In this document: positions 33,097 through 44,601 of the stretch, in pieces
Numbering within the stretch: position 1 is the stretch's first letter
How the letters are laid out: every line of letters starts with the position of its first letter
NCBI GenBank assembly: GCA_035610835.1
Contig: CM069442.1
Coordinates: forward strand, 61,357,431-61,421,430
Direction: 5' to 3'
Origin: Ophiura sarsii
Lineage: Eukaryota; Echinodermata; Ophiuroidea; Amphilepidida; Ophiuridae
DNA: 64,000 bases
Notes under the pieces: generated by a model
What the model was told of the DNA's origin: nothing
Databases searched by the model: none
Seen by the model: only the letters and a program-made list of their open reading frames with translations
Made by a program: the position numbers and the translations under genes

Positions 33097-34792
33097 GTAA
33101 GAAGGGGATTAATTTTACATTTTTATAACATACCCCGTATAAATAAAGTGTTAGATAATTGTTTGAATTTATGCTTTGTCATCTATCATAAGGGATCTAG
33201 AACTTTCAAAGAACAGCCAAATTTGAGTCTGTTAATTTGCCATGAAGAAGGAGCCCAAGTGAGGCAAATGGATTGTTCTTTTGGTGTTATGACATCAACA
33301 AGTCAAATCTTGTAGTTTATATTTTGGTACTGGCTTGGTTGTTAACCTCTTTCAAAGCCGATCTCTATAATTATTGAGACCATACTAGTCATGTTTGTAC
33401 TTATTTTTGTTCATGTATTTCTTGTGGCAATTCCAAATATCGCAATGAAATTTAATAATTTTGACATTTTTGAAACATTTTGTGAACTTTTGCAACTGTC
33501 GTCTGCAGTTGCCTGTCACGTGGAAAGTGTTAAGGTAATGTTTGTTTAATTCTACTAATTGTCACCTGAAGCTCAGAAAGTATTTAACACTGACCAAACC
33601 AAAATTGCGGATGCCACCGTGATGATGAGAGGCAAGTCTGCCATTTATTTTCCACTGACTACATACGCCAAAACAATTCAAACGATAATATATAATTTGC
33701 AATAATTAATACGAATCTCTGACCTACGTCGCGGATGGGATGAATTATCGGCCAACCGTCCCTAAATCGAACTGCATTAAGGGCTGAAGACAGATTTAAT
33801 TATATTATAACACATACAACTATGCCTATCCGTTGACAAATGAAACCTTTAATTGTGAATGATAGTAGCCGTGTACAACCATAGACCCTATATGGGGGGG
33901 GGGGGGAGACAATTAACGAGTGGTGCTAGTTTGAATACAAACCAAAACGTCTTCGGTATAACACAAGGAGGCTGCGGTGAACCTGTTGCAAAAACAACGC
34001 GGACTAATTAACATTTTACCAATCTGAAATACCATGAAATCAGATTCCAAACAAAACGGCAACAACCATACTATGTATGATATTGATATACGAGTACGAT
34101 AGAATCAAACAAAGTATTGTCAAAATACCTAAACGAAATGCAGAGCAACTATTTTCACTAGCTAGGTGGCAAAAACCAAGCCTAACGCCCGAACAAGTCG
34201 TATGGCTATTTATAGTACAGAGATCCATTAGTATTTCCCCCTATTTTATAGCTATAATTTAATAGAGATGCAATGATTGACCCCCTCAAAAAATGATAAG
34301 ATATGGTTAAAAAATGAATGGACCATTTATGACACCCCACTTATGAATCAAACAAACGAGCCGCGGAGAGGTAACAATGTACATCGATGAAACTATGCAC
34401 GAATACACAAAGTGAGATGGCTTACAAACACGACAAAACAAATTTAGACTCACGGTCCCATGCGCGATCGAAAATAAAAACGTAATTATACCAATTATTG
34501 CGTCACATTTAAATCTGCAATGCATCTATATACCAACTATATAGTAATATGTATACCCATCCAAAACCAGCCTGGTTGAAAAACGCGATGAACTTATTTT
34601 ATTTATAATACAAAATAAAAACTCGATCGTTGCGGGAAAATGGTAACCAGAAAATAAAACGTGAAAACTATGACCTGACAGATGACCTTTGAACTTTGGC
34701 AAAGTAGACTTTTTGTAACAGTCGTTTCCGGAAAAACCCAATACCGACCAATAAACCAGAATTTGCATACGGAATACAAAGTTATAAAATGT

Positions 34793-35002
34793 CAGGCCCG
34801 TAAGAAGGGGGGGGGGCGATGGTGGCGATCGCCCCCCTTTGAAAATCTTCCCCGCAAAATTTGTACACAGATGAAAAAATTTCGCGCGCTACGCGCGCAT
34901 TTGTCTTCCCAAAATGCAATATTCTTTGCTACAAGCTTGTTTAGAGCAAAAATGTACCTCGATCGTGCAAAAAATAGGTGAAAAAAGTGTCTTACGGCCC
35001 TG
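34793..35002. mobile_element. 210-bp MITE with GCCCGTAAG ends
   Basis: The ends caggcccgtaag and cttacggccctg are inverted with one mismatch, and aatgt is repeated on both sides. The interior begins with a run of ten G next to gcgatcgcccccc, a pattern often seen in small hAT-like MITEs of marine animals. Confidence 0.6.
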
Positions 35003-35018
35003 AATGTATCACCTATTC

Positions 35019-35820
35019 CACGTTATCAACAAACTGTTTAAATTATTTCAACAAAGGTACAATACAATAATTAAAATTTGCGCACCATAATAAAAAACCC
35101 GTTGGCGTTAAATACTGTTGGAGAACAAATTGTGTTAAAACGACCTCGCTACGCGTCGCTAAATAATTTAAATGACGGGCTAACTATCACAGCAGGAGAT
35201 CGATAATTAGGATATTGACTAAAAACAAGACGATGGCGCGTATACAGAAACTTCCAACAGCCGGTCCATGAATGAACAGCATCGACCAACTACCAATCAA
35301 TATACCGCTAATAGATCCCTCTTAAGCTTATATTATCCAAATGTGAAGATTGATAAGTTGTAAAGTGGGGATTACAAATTTAAACGATATGCCTGCTAGA
35401 ATAAATTATTCCACGTTATCAACAACCTCTTAATATTTCAAAGAGGGTACATTCCTATATTGACATAAGCTACAATAATAACCCGAGAGCGTTGATATAC
35501 ATTTTAATACTGTTGGAGAAAATATTGTTAGACAATGAACAAGTATGACAAACAACCTCGCTACGCAACGTTCACAATATAAATGACGGATAAACTCTAC
35601 AAAGTGGAGATCGACATGCTATTAACTAAATCAAACGATCGGGATTACAGCATGATTACAGTAACTCCCCAACAACTGGCCCATGAACAGCATTACCCAC
35701 TACCTAAGCAATATCCCGCTATAGAAACCTCTAATATTAACCAGTCCAAATGTGACGCTTGATAAGAGCATGGAATTATTTAATTCCATGAAAGAGTAAA
35801 TAACAAAGTGGGGATTGAAC
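35019..35820 (+). repeat. Two diverged tandem units, about 385 bp
   Basis: Parallel landmarks are ttccacgttatcaacaa (35019 and 35410), atactgttggaga (35110 and 35507), aacctcgctacgc or gacctcgctacgc (35143 and 35546), ggagatcgat or ggagatcgac, and tccaaatgtga (35338 and 35744). Order and spacing are kept, so this is an old tandem duplication. No coding frame is conserved between the two copies. Confidence 0.7.
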
Positions 35821-37045
35821 GATAACCCATGAGTAATTTGTGTTTTGCACGTACACAAACAATACCATACCGTAAATGCTGCGGACATATTACAACGATT
35901 AATATGGACTTATTTAAAACAACGGGATAGATTTAAAGATATCAAATCAAAACGGCGAGGACAAAATCCTAATTTGAACAATGTATCACGAATCGAAACT
36001 TTTTAAATAAAGACAATGGACTACGGGAGGTTAACAGGCCTAAACAGCACATTAGATTTAGTATAAATATAAAAGTTCTCACCATTGACAACTGAACTTC
36101 GCCGGCATTCCACCCGTCTAGGCTAGCTGCGGTTTCCTGACGAACACGGAAATTGTCCAACCGCTACCATATCATGACTGCCATAAACTGGAGGCAAAAG
36201 TTCGAAGTTCTTGCTGCTGAATTGATGATAGAGACCCAGTAACATCTCCTAAACCGGCCCGAAGACGATGCATTGGCTTGGCACATTGGTTTACTTTACG
36301 CCACAAAAACGATGCTAACACTACCGATACACAACATACTAAACATGCCAGAAGAACGCTGATTGATTTGATGCCACCATCCGGTTGAACGATATTCAGA
36401 TAGTTATAACCGCCGATCTATTGATGGTGATAGAGTTCGGGCGGTCAAGGATTCAATCATTGAACCTACTAATATTACCAGAAAAACTCGATGAAGAACC
36501 AGGTACGATGGATAGTAATTAATAGTACTCACTAATAGCCACTATTAGTTTTACAGGAAGTCAGATTGGCCATCACCCGTCTTGAGACCTGGTTTCACGA
36601 ACGGAAGAACCTTAAAATTTAATTTAAAATTTAGATTTGCTGAGCTGGCTAGAACAAAGATGCTCTCTCATCACATACCACGGAGTGAATGAACAAACTG
36701 TGAAGGAAAAACGCGAGTCACAGACAGAGAATGGATGAAAAACTAAAACGCCCACAAGGGCACTCATTGGCTGGTCAATACAAAGAGCCCAACACGCTCG
36801 AACGCACGCGACAATCGATTCTTTACTCAAGTGACAAAGGGAAATTTATTAACACTAGGTTAAGTAATTTTTTATTATTAAAAACTAGTTTTTTATTGAA
36901 TGCTTTAGTGAGAGGGAGATAATTATTTTATGTCATTTGTCTTTCCCTAGAGTAAGCCACTACACAACCCCGACCTCCTTGTTTGAATATTTATGTGCGC
37001 TGGCCTGTTCTTGAAACATATTGATAAAACAATGTATACATTTTC

Positions 37046-37148
37046 ATTTGAAAATTCCAAGTAGGAAACTTACTTTTTTTCCATACAGGTTTCAAGATTG
37101 TTGTTGAAACCTGTATGGAAAAAAGTTAGTTTCCTACTTGAAATGTTC
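37046..37148. repeat. Long hairpin with short loop
   Basis: The arm ccaagtaggaaac...ttccatacaggtttcaa is followed after the loop gattgttg by ttgaaacctgtatggaa...gtttcctacttgaa. The stem is about 45 bp with few mismatches. It may be a fold-back transposon remnant or a source of hairpin RNA. Confidence 0.8.
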
Positions 37149-38499
37149 AAACGGAAAAATACAGACAACATTATTCTTAATTCCTGATGAAATTATTCCA
37201 TGATTGATAAAACAAGTTTTTAGTCTATCCAAACATCTAAGTAATATATATTTGAATTATTTTACTATTTAACATCGTGATGTCACTGGGAAGTAATGAA
37301 ACAATATTAGTGATGCATCAATATTTATATACACAGGCCCGATTTTGAGAAAGATTAATTAGACAAAGTTTCTAGTCTATCCAAATATACTAAAAATATA
37401 ACGATATTAAATAATTAAACAATTAAACAATTTTCAATGATTGGATTGGTAATAAGTAGGTTGAGGTTACCTTCATGATCAACACAATGCAATTACCCAT
37501 TAGGACATTTTTGGTAGGTTAAAGTTGACTGGGTGTGGAATGTCAACTTACTGTGACTGATGGATAATGTTCTGTGCAATCATGTGGTGGTATATTTGCT
37601 CCAATTCACAATGTCAAAATCACAGTTTTCATGGGTTGTATTCACTCAGTGTTGCTAATTTTGCGGTTAGGCTGCGAAATTGGGCTACTTTTGACACCTG
37701 CGATGCGGCCAAAAAATTGGTGCCATGGCCTGCACAAATCTTGGCTACCAATGTATTTTGTATGGACTCAGTGAAGATTGGGCTATACTTTATGTTGTGG
37801 ACCGCTGCCTACAATCAAGGAAAAAAAGGTTGGCACACTTTGTCCTAATTACGGAAAAAACCCGCCCCTCTCCCCGGAGGCAATGTTGATCCGAGTCATA
37901 TTATCAGAAGCCTTGGCAGTTCCCCCCAACATTGATTGATGGGGGATGGGGAAGGATATAAGAAAGGGGGGAGACTTTTGCTTTCTATTAAACAGTGCTA
38001 TTTCCCAAGTGTGATCTCAATTGCGAGCACAGGGATAGTTGTAATGAGTTGCGTCAAGTGTGCCAACTATTATTTTCCTTGATTGTAGAAGGCACTTGTA
38101 CCGCAGTTTGGGACACTTTTCAGTTGGTAATACTGTATTCACTGTATGTGTTTATATAATACTAGTGTGCACGATAGCTATTCACATAATTTGGCAAATC
38201 AGTGGTATATTTGTGTGATTCTGGTTTGACACCTTTCAGAATAAACTGTATTATCCCTAATAAGTGCCCAGGGTGCTTAAGAAAGTCAGTAGGAGGGCAG
38301 TCATTTGTTGCACAATTCCTTTAAGTATTTTTTCCAAAATTGCAGAATTCAACAATCTTAAGTGGCAAGTTGACAAAATAAAATCAAAGCTCATTTTTAG
38401 TGTAAAATAAACAGGTTTCTTAAAGTGTTGTTTAACTTTGTTAACTAGGAATAATACATACGTATAAATGAATTTCTGCTCTCTCTTACCCGAATACAG

Positions 38500-38742
38500 A
38501 TGATCAAAATCCAACTATATTTTGTCCGAGTAACGTTATCACCACTACCGATCCAGGATCTAGCCAAAAAAGATACACTGATCTGCCTAGTCCATACCTC
38601 ACAGATAACTCAGATGTTCAGGTGACTTGGCAAAGTGATAATCCATCCAAGATATTTCTGATTGGGGATAATCTAGTCACTTACACAGCATTTGATCAGT
38701 CTAACAACCAGGCTCAGTGCAGCTTTATAGTGACAGTTCAAG
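38500..38742 (+). CDS. Exon: HYR domain 5
   Basis: Acceptor acccgaatacag, donor gtatgt, phase 1 on both sides, 81 codons. It begins DDQNPTIFCPSNVITTTD, has LTDNSDVQVTW in the loop region, IFLIGDNLVTYTAFDQ and ends QAQCSFIVTVQG. Both cysteines are present. The loop has DNSD instead of DNSG. An unusual basic stretch QKRY follows the first strand. Confidence 0.9.
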
Positions 38743-39237
38743 GTATGTGAATGAGAGTAATATCTTTTAGTATGGGTTAAGAGTGACATACAATTTTAGA
38801 AAAAAAATGTGTTTGGCCATAATTGACATAATAATAATAATAATAATAATAATAATTAGTATTTATATAGCGCCTTTTCAAAGTGATCAAAGCGCTGTAA
38901 TTTCGCTGCTGGTGAATCATCAGAATCAGGTCGCATCAACTAGGGTGCTGCCAATTTCTAGCGCAAACCTATCCGCACTTAGATTGTAACATCCACCATT
39001 TTTCAATGCAGCTCACTCCATTTGAGTCTCATACAAATAGAAACTGGCTTAATTGTTGCCTGAAGGTTCCCCTTCTTTATGCATCCCTATTCCACCAAAC
39101 TATGAAAAATAATGCAAACAGTTATGCAAAAAGATGCACAAGCATTTTGGAAAAGTTGTATGTGATCAATTGCAAATGGCAGAATTGTGGTTGAAAGTTG
39201 TATATTACAAGTATATTTTATTTTTATAATTGTACAG
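38743..39237. other. 495-bp intron with LINE tail
   Basis: It contains a LINE 3' end on the minus strand at about 38829-38990; the rest is ordinary. Confidence 0.75.
38829..38990 (-). mobile_element. LINE 3' tail (minus strand)
   Basis: (AAT)n at 38829-38857 is followed by tatttatatagcgcc and gatcaaagcgctgt. Read on the minus strand this gives acagcgctttgatc and ggcgctatataaat before an (ATT)n tail, the standard 3' end of CR1/L2-like LINEs. No ORF2 codons were recognised. The 5' limit is uncertain. Confidence 0.7.
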
Positions 39238-39483
39238 ATGAGGAAAGCCCAGTCATCCAATGCCCAGATGATTTTGATATTAGCACAGATTCCTCATCTG
39301 GGACGGCTACCTTGGACCTCCCGGATCCAACAACCCTCTCAGACAACTCTGGATTAGATGTGACTCTGACTGGGAATGTTCCCAAGGAGCGTATACTCTC
39401 AATCGGGGAATCGGTTATATTGTACACGGCTACTGATTTTTATGGGAATACGGCACAATGTGCTTTCAGTATAACTGTCAGAG
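39238..39483 (+). CDS. Exon: HYR domain 6
   Basis: Acceptor tataattgtacag, donor gtatgt, phase 1 on both sides, 82 codons. It reads DEESPVIQCPDDFDISTD, DLPDPTTLSDNSGLDVTL and YTATDFYGNTAQCAFSITVR. Both cysteines and the DNSG loop are kept. The segment before the second cysteine has FYGN where others have SSGN or SAGN. Confidence 0.9.
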
Positions 39484-40208
39484 GTATGTGTAGCTGTAAT
39501 TACCAAAAGAAGTAATAGACCTCACTTGTGATAGGATACAATAATGATCTATGAAGCCAATTTCATGCACCAAATTGCGCACTCACAATACTACATGTAC
39601 AGGGTGTCCCAGAATGATCTATACCTGGTTTCAAAAATATATTGAAAATATAAAACAAACAGTGTTTCAAATTTAAACACTTGCTATATGATGGTGGAAA
39701 TATTTCCTACTAATTCCGTTAATTTCATTGAGATATCCCTTTTTGTTCCGCTGTGGCAAGACATAATCGAAAATCGATGAAAAGTATTTTTTTATTTTGG
39801 CTCACATAATTCATCTTTACAGCTATTCTCTCTAGCACAACCAGCATTTCAAAAAAATGAACCCCACACCTCATAAGTTATATTCAAAACTCCCACCAAA
39901 GAAAGGAAGGTTAAAACCATTCAAGCTAAACAAATCATGCCCTATTCAATCAAAGCTTTGTTTTCTATGCACACAACAATCGCTTGTTATCAAAAAGCTA
40001 GTGCCAATAAGAAGAGGATGCAATAATAATAATAACATTTCAGAAATGATTTAATGTTTAAAAGGGCTAGTGACTTTATAGATTTTCATAATGGATCATT
40101 TCTACAAAAACTTGAAATCTACTATTGTTACAAAAAAGTCTGATTTTCCATCAGAAATGTCAGATTTTCTAAAATTCCTAAGAAAGCTGGGCGTTTGCGC
40201 AAGGTATA

Positions 40209-40641
40209 TGTGACGGGTTCTACCGAAACCAGACACAATTGGGCAAGGTATCAAAATTGAGTTAGTTATTGATTATTAAAGTAAAGATCTTCAGCTTTAC
40301 AATGGTACCTCTCTTTTTTTAATCGGACTTCCCAAAGTGGAGTTACATCATTTTCAAGTTCGACTTTTACGGTCTTTATGAAAACTACAAACTGAGATAT
40401 CACCCTTTTAAGTTATTAGAACTAGGCTTTTTACTAGAACCAGGCTTTTTTAAATCACTGAAACATACATTTAGGATGATTTTTTATTCTGAATCTTTCA
40501 TATTATTGTTATAAACACTCTGAAGATTAATTATTTACCAGAAACTCAAATTCCCCAAAAATTCCCCCCAATTATGTTTTGGGCTATTTCTCAGTTTGGA
40601 GCTCTGCCCAATTCCGTCTGGTTTCGGTAGAACACGTCACA
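40209..40641. mobile_element. 433-bp MITE, TGTGACG ends, nested
   Basis: The left end tgtgacgggttctaccgaaa continues ccagacacaattgggca. It pairs with the right end tttcggtagaacacgtcaca and its inner part over about 37 bp with three mismatches. TA flanks both sides (40207-40208 and 40642-40643). It sits inside the 39600-42519 element. Confidence 0.8.
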
Positions 40642-40859
40642 TATGGTCATGTTTTTTATACTGGGTACCCCAAAAAGGTGGATCTGTTACATTTGCACTA
40701 CATATCATTTCTTTGCATGCATATATTTTGGCTATTCTTTATCACACATACTCAAATTTGGTCTTATTTTGATGAGAAAGTATTTGGCCTTTATTTTAAA
40801 AAGAAAAATATAAACTACCATGGTTCTGTTAATTACAATAGTTCGTTAAACCTAATTAG

Positions 40860-40914
40860 TCAGGGGTGGAGGAGTATGCGGAGGAGGAGTATGCGGAGGA
40901 GGAGGAGTGCATAG
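40860..40914 (+). repeat. GGAGGAGTATGC short tandem repeat
   Basis: The unit ggaggagtatgc is repeated about three times and decays into (GGA)n. Confidence 0.85.
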
Positions 40915-41668
40915 TTGAACAAGTATGGTGCAATATACATTGGGCAAATATAAAATGCACTGGTTTCACTCATTGGTACAATTCTATATTGAAAACATAA
41001 CATTATTGAAGCATATTTGAATTAAAAATATAATTAGTTAATTAAGGAATCATTAATTAGCATTATTTTAAGAAGCTCAAAAAATTGAAACGTTAGTTGG
41101 TCGCAGTTTGCGAATGTATGCAAACATTTGCCTGCACCAAATTGTCCATTTTAAAAGTATAGAAAGGTTGAGGTACCCTTTTGAATAAATAAATTTAACT
41201 ATTTAATTAAGAAGTCCTCGAGGAAGGACCTGATCTTTACTCTAGACTCGCAAACTGCCATCATACCCTATGCAAGTCTGATATACTGTGCTGTAGACCT
41301 ACGTCCAGGGAACAATAACCAGTATCTTCTCGCCAATAAAGATCATGCTGAAATATTGTGCAACATTTCTTTGTAAATAAGTCTTCAAGTAGTGTGCAAA
41401 CTTGAGTTTGAAAAGTAAGTTGATACGATACTAGTGACTACTAGTTTGCCAATCAACATTGGATCACCCTATATGTTGAATACAACTTAAAACGATAACA
41501 TTTTATAATTCAATCTTAAATCAGACTCTTGAAATTTGAATACTGGGTTCAAACATTATGGAAACTAACCTAATTTGTTCATTTGAATGTGCTTTGCACA
41601 CCATGAAGGTGCAAGAAGGATGAACGCAATTAATTGTATGCCACTAAACATGCCATTGGGAAAATTTG

Positions 41669-41747
41669 AGTCACCCTGTAGTTAAAGGGCCCCTTTTTAT
41701 TGAACATGAGTCACCCTGTAGTTAAAAGGCCCCTTTTTATTGAACAT
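41669..41747 (+). repeat. 38-bp tandem duplication
   Basis: Two copies of gagtcaccctgtagttaaa followed by ggcccctttttattgaacat stand side by side with one base of difference in the A run. Confidence 0.9.
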
Positions 41748-42949
41748 TATTTGAAACTCATACCACTTCAAATTGGAATGTAAAATCATGTTTCAGATGC
41801 AAATTTAAATTCATTCAATTTAATGATTTGTGGATAATCACGTATCCTAAACTAATGTTTTAAACACCCTATATGTTTAAAATTAACACCTTTACATAAG
41901 AAAAGGGTGACTTTTAAAATCAATCAATGTTCATGTACATGTAATTGATGCATTTTTATTTGAAATCTACTTGAATTTTGTTAAAATACTAGTCTTTGTA
42001 TTGTATGTAGTAATAGAAACATTTTTCCGGAACTAAATAAACAAATTTTTAGACACCCTGTATGTAGAATTTCAGATTCATAATGAAATTTAATTTGCAT
42101 ATGTCTGGATGGGTATTTTATTAAACTACTTTAAATCTGTACTGAACTTTTCTCTCATCACTTCATATACATAGTGGAAGTAATTATTGAAACCCTTCTT
42201 TTTTAGAAGATTTTGCTTGTTACACCCTGTACAATTTCGGGCCACCCTGTATAATCAACTTGATTGTATGCTATTTGCATCCGTTACAGTATATGCTTTC
42301 AGAATATGTATACTTTTACCAACTTAAAATGTAAACCTTTTCAGATATAATGCATTAACTGAAAAAGGAACCTAATTTATGGAAAAAGGGACATGTAACA
42401 CAAATTGTACCCAGTATAAAAAACATGACCATATATGAAAACGGTTTGGACAATATCAATCAAAGTTTATATCGAAAAAAATCATATTACCTCGGTATAG
42501 ATCATTCTGGGACACCCTGTAGTATTAAGGCAGAATCCATTCGGACCCTCACTTGGCTTGTTGAAATCATCTATAGTGATTTAAATTACAGATATCAAAA
42601 TTATAAGACACATGTTCAAACTGCCTATGACCCCGTACCATACCAATGGTAACTTTGTTATATGTAACAAATTGGAGGAGGGAATCAAAGTGATGGGTAA
42701 AATTGGTGGCCTAAGATCCTCAAAGATGGAACCTGAATTAGTCTAGTGGTAGTCGAAGGACTTTAAAACCATCACATCATGAATAGCCTGGAAAACATGC
42801 AGCATCTTATAGACCTTGGGTGTACCCAATGCCAGCTGCTGCTAGTATGGGGTAGTGAACTAAGAGTGAGTCAAATCCATGTGTAAATTTCTAAGTTTGT
42901 TTTTCTGCTCTATACTGATATTATGTGATACCGCTTCATTTACTGATAG

Positions 42950-43195
42950 ATACCGAAGCTCCTACAATAACTTGCCCCGAAGATCTACTAGTCATGATAC
43001 CACCAGACTCTACGACTGCGTCTATCCAGCTGCTAGACCCAAGTGATGTAGATGATAATGTAGGGGGAACTATAATCCAGAGTAATACATGGCCATCCAA
43101 TAACCGGTTTTCTGTGGGATCAACTGAGGTCACTTACACAGCTACGGATTCTGCTGGCAATGAGGCTATGTGTACTTTTACGGTTACAGTTGAAG
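42950..43195 (+). CDS. Exon: HYR domain 7
   Basis: Acceptor tcatttactgatag, donor gtatgt, phase 1 on both sides, 82 codons. It begins DTEAPTITCPEDLLVMIPP and ends TYTATDSAGNEAMCTFTVTV, a very standard HYR end with AGN before the second cysteine. The loop reads DVDDNVGGTI. From here the strand WPSNNRFSVGSTEVTYT resembles the WPPNNKFPVGDTVVTYT of HYR13-15. Confidence 0.92.
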
Positions 43196-44352
43196 GTATG
43201 TTTAGCATTTTTTGGGAAGATCTGTATTTAGTATCAGCCTGATAAAGGAAACGTTACAACAGTGTCATCTAGCAACACATATTGAATTCATGGGGCCACT
43301 TTACGTACAGCGAGACCAAACGCAAATACAACAAATTTGATGCTGTATACTGGTATAGAATAATCTCAACCAACTGTGTTTGTACTGAGCTAGCTTGAGC
43401 TGTGTATAACGTATGTATGCTTAAGTCATTTTCTTTCTTAAAATCTTTATTGTATATTTAAAATTAAAAAAAATGACCATGTCATTTAATATTTTTCTTC
43501 TGCCGTCCTATTATTTCACGATTCCTCACACTGTAAAGATTAACAAAATAATCATCAAATTCACCAAGTGTACAGGTTTTTATGGGGCATGTTTTCAGTT
43601 CGCTGTATCTCTGGAAATAAGAAACGTAAACTTCTCATACCAACGGTATATCGTCCACGTGGTGTTTAAGAAATGTCCATGTTAAATATATTTTGATTGG
43701 TTGAGAAAACCCACATCATTTGTACTTTTCTGAATTGATGAATCAAGGAATCGGTACCAAAATATTACGGTCGAGCGGAAACCGCACCAGACCCATTGAA
43801 AACACACGCAAACACGAATGCGATAAGTGAGTTCGTCACTCATCGTTCTATTGATAAAAATTCATGATTTTCATCTATTTTTGAACAGTTTGACTTCACA
43901 TGAAGTTTATTAACAATTTAAAGATACTATTTGTAAAATATCAGCTGTCATAGAGTGATGAGAATGGAGTTAAAAGGAGATATTATCAGGGCATTTTATG
44001 ACTTCGGAAAATCAAAATCGTATGTGTAGGAATCTAGGTGCAGCTAATCGATATCCCCACAGACGGCCCGTAATAATTTGTTTACACAATGGCAAATAGG
44101 AAATAGCTAGTGATTTGCGTGTATTTAGTAGGCTATGTTAGGTGTCCCATTTTAGCCAAACAAATCAATATGGAAAATCCCTAATTCCTGTTGCAACTAG
44201 ACAGAGTTGCCAGTGAAATGTAACTAAAAACTATTCACTATTTATTGGATTTGTCCACAACAAAATCAAATCACAGATTTTTAATAACAATCCAGATGAA
44301 CTTATTCAAAGAAAAAATCTTAAACATTTGTTTTCCTTCTTTTTTTTAATAG
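43196..44352. other. 1.16-kb intron, phase 1
   Basis: Nothing distinctive beyond AT-rich sequence; a short TATA-free open frame at 43473-43685 has no recognisable domain. A T-rich tract precedes the HYR8 acceptor. Confidence 0.75.
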
Positions 44353-44601
44353 TTATCACAGTTTTTACCATCAACTGCCCTAGCCAGATAACAAGAAACA
44401 CTGACCAAGATCTATCAACTGTCACAGTAGATTGGCCAGAACCCAACATTATCAATATACCTGCGGGTGGTATAACTTTACAAGATGACGCCCCTGAAGG
44501 AAATATCTTCCCCATTGGAGTTCACATGGTGACGATTACTGCTACACCAGTGTCAGGACCTGAAGAAGATGTATCATGTAGTTTCACAGTTACCATAAAT
44601 G
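44353..44601 (+). CDS. Exon: HYR domain 8 (divergent)
   Basis: Acceptor cttttttttaatag, donor gtaggt, phase 1 on both sides, 83 codons. It begins VITVFTINCPSQITRNTD, without the acidic D-x-x-x-P start of the other copies. The DNSG loop is replaced by IINIPAGGITL. The end is VSGPEEDVSCSFTVTING, where the GN turn is missing and an acidic insertion appears. Both cysteines remain. The altered loops suggest relaxed constraint or a different surface function. Confidence 0.85.

Larger units (their letters stand above)
33097..38499. other. 5.4-kb intron, phase 1
   Basis: No exon was recognised. The part 33.6-36.7 kb differs from its surroundings: it is richer in CpG and contains a TIR element (34793-35002) and two diverged tandem units of about 385 bp (35019-35820). 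A hairpin element lies at 37046-37148. Short open frames at 37567-37848 on the plus strand have no recognisable domain. Confidence 0.6.
39600..42519. mobile_element. 2.9-kb TIR element, CAGGGTGTCCC ends
   Basis: Perfect 26-bp inverted ends start cagggtgtcccagaatg and finish atctatacc, with TA on both sides (39598-39599 and 42520-42521). There is no transposase-length frame, so it is non-autonomous or badly decayed. Inside, atggtcatgttttttatact at 40644 recurs inverted at about 42410-42430, consistent with a second, inner element. The 3' half carries many caccctgta words (for example 41676, 41712, 42055, 42225 and 42243). Confidence 0.8.
39484..42949. other. 3.5-kb intron mostly made of a transposon
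   Basis: A 2.9-kb TIR element (39600-42519) fills most of the intron and holds at least one nested MITE (40209-40641). The rest carries nothing notable. Confidence 0.8.
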
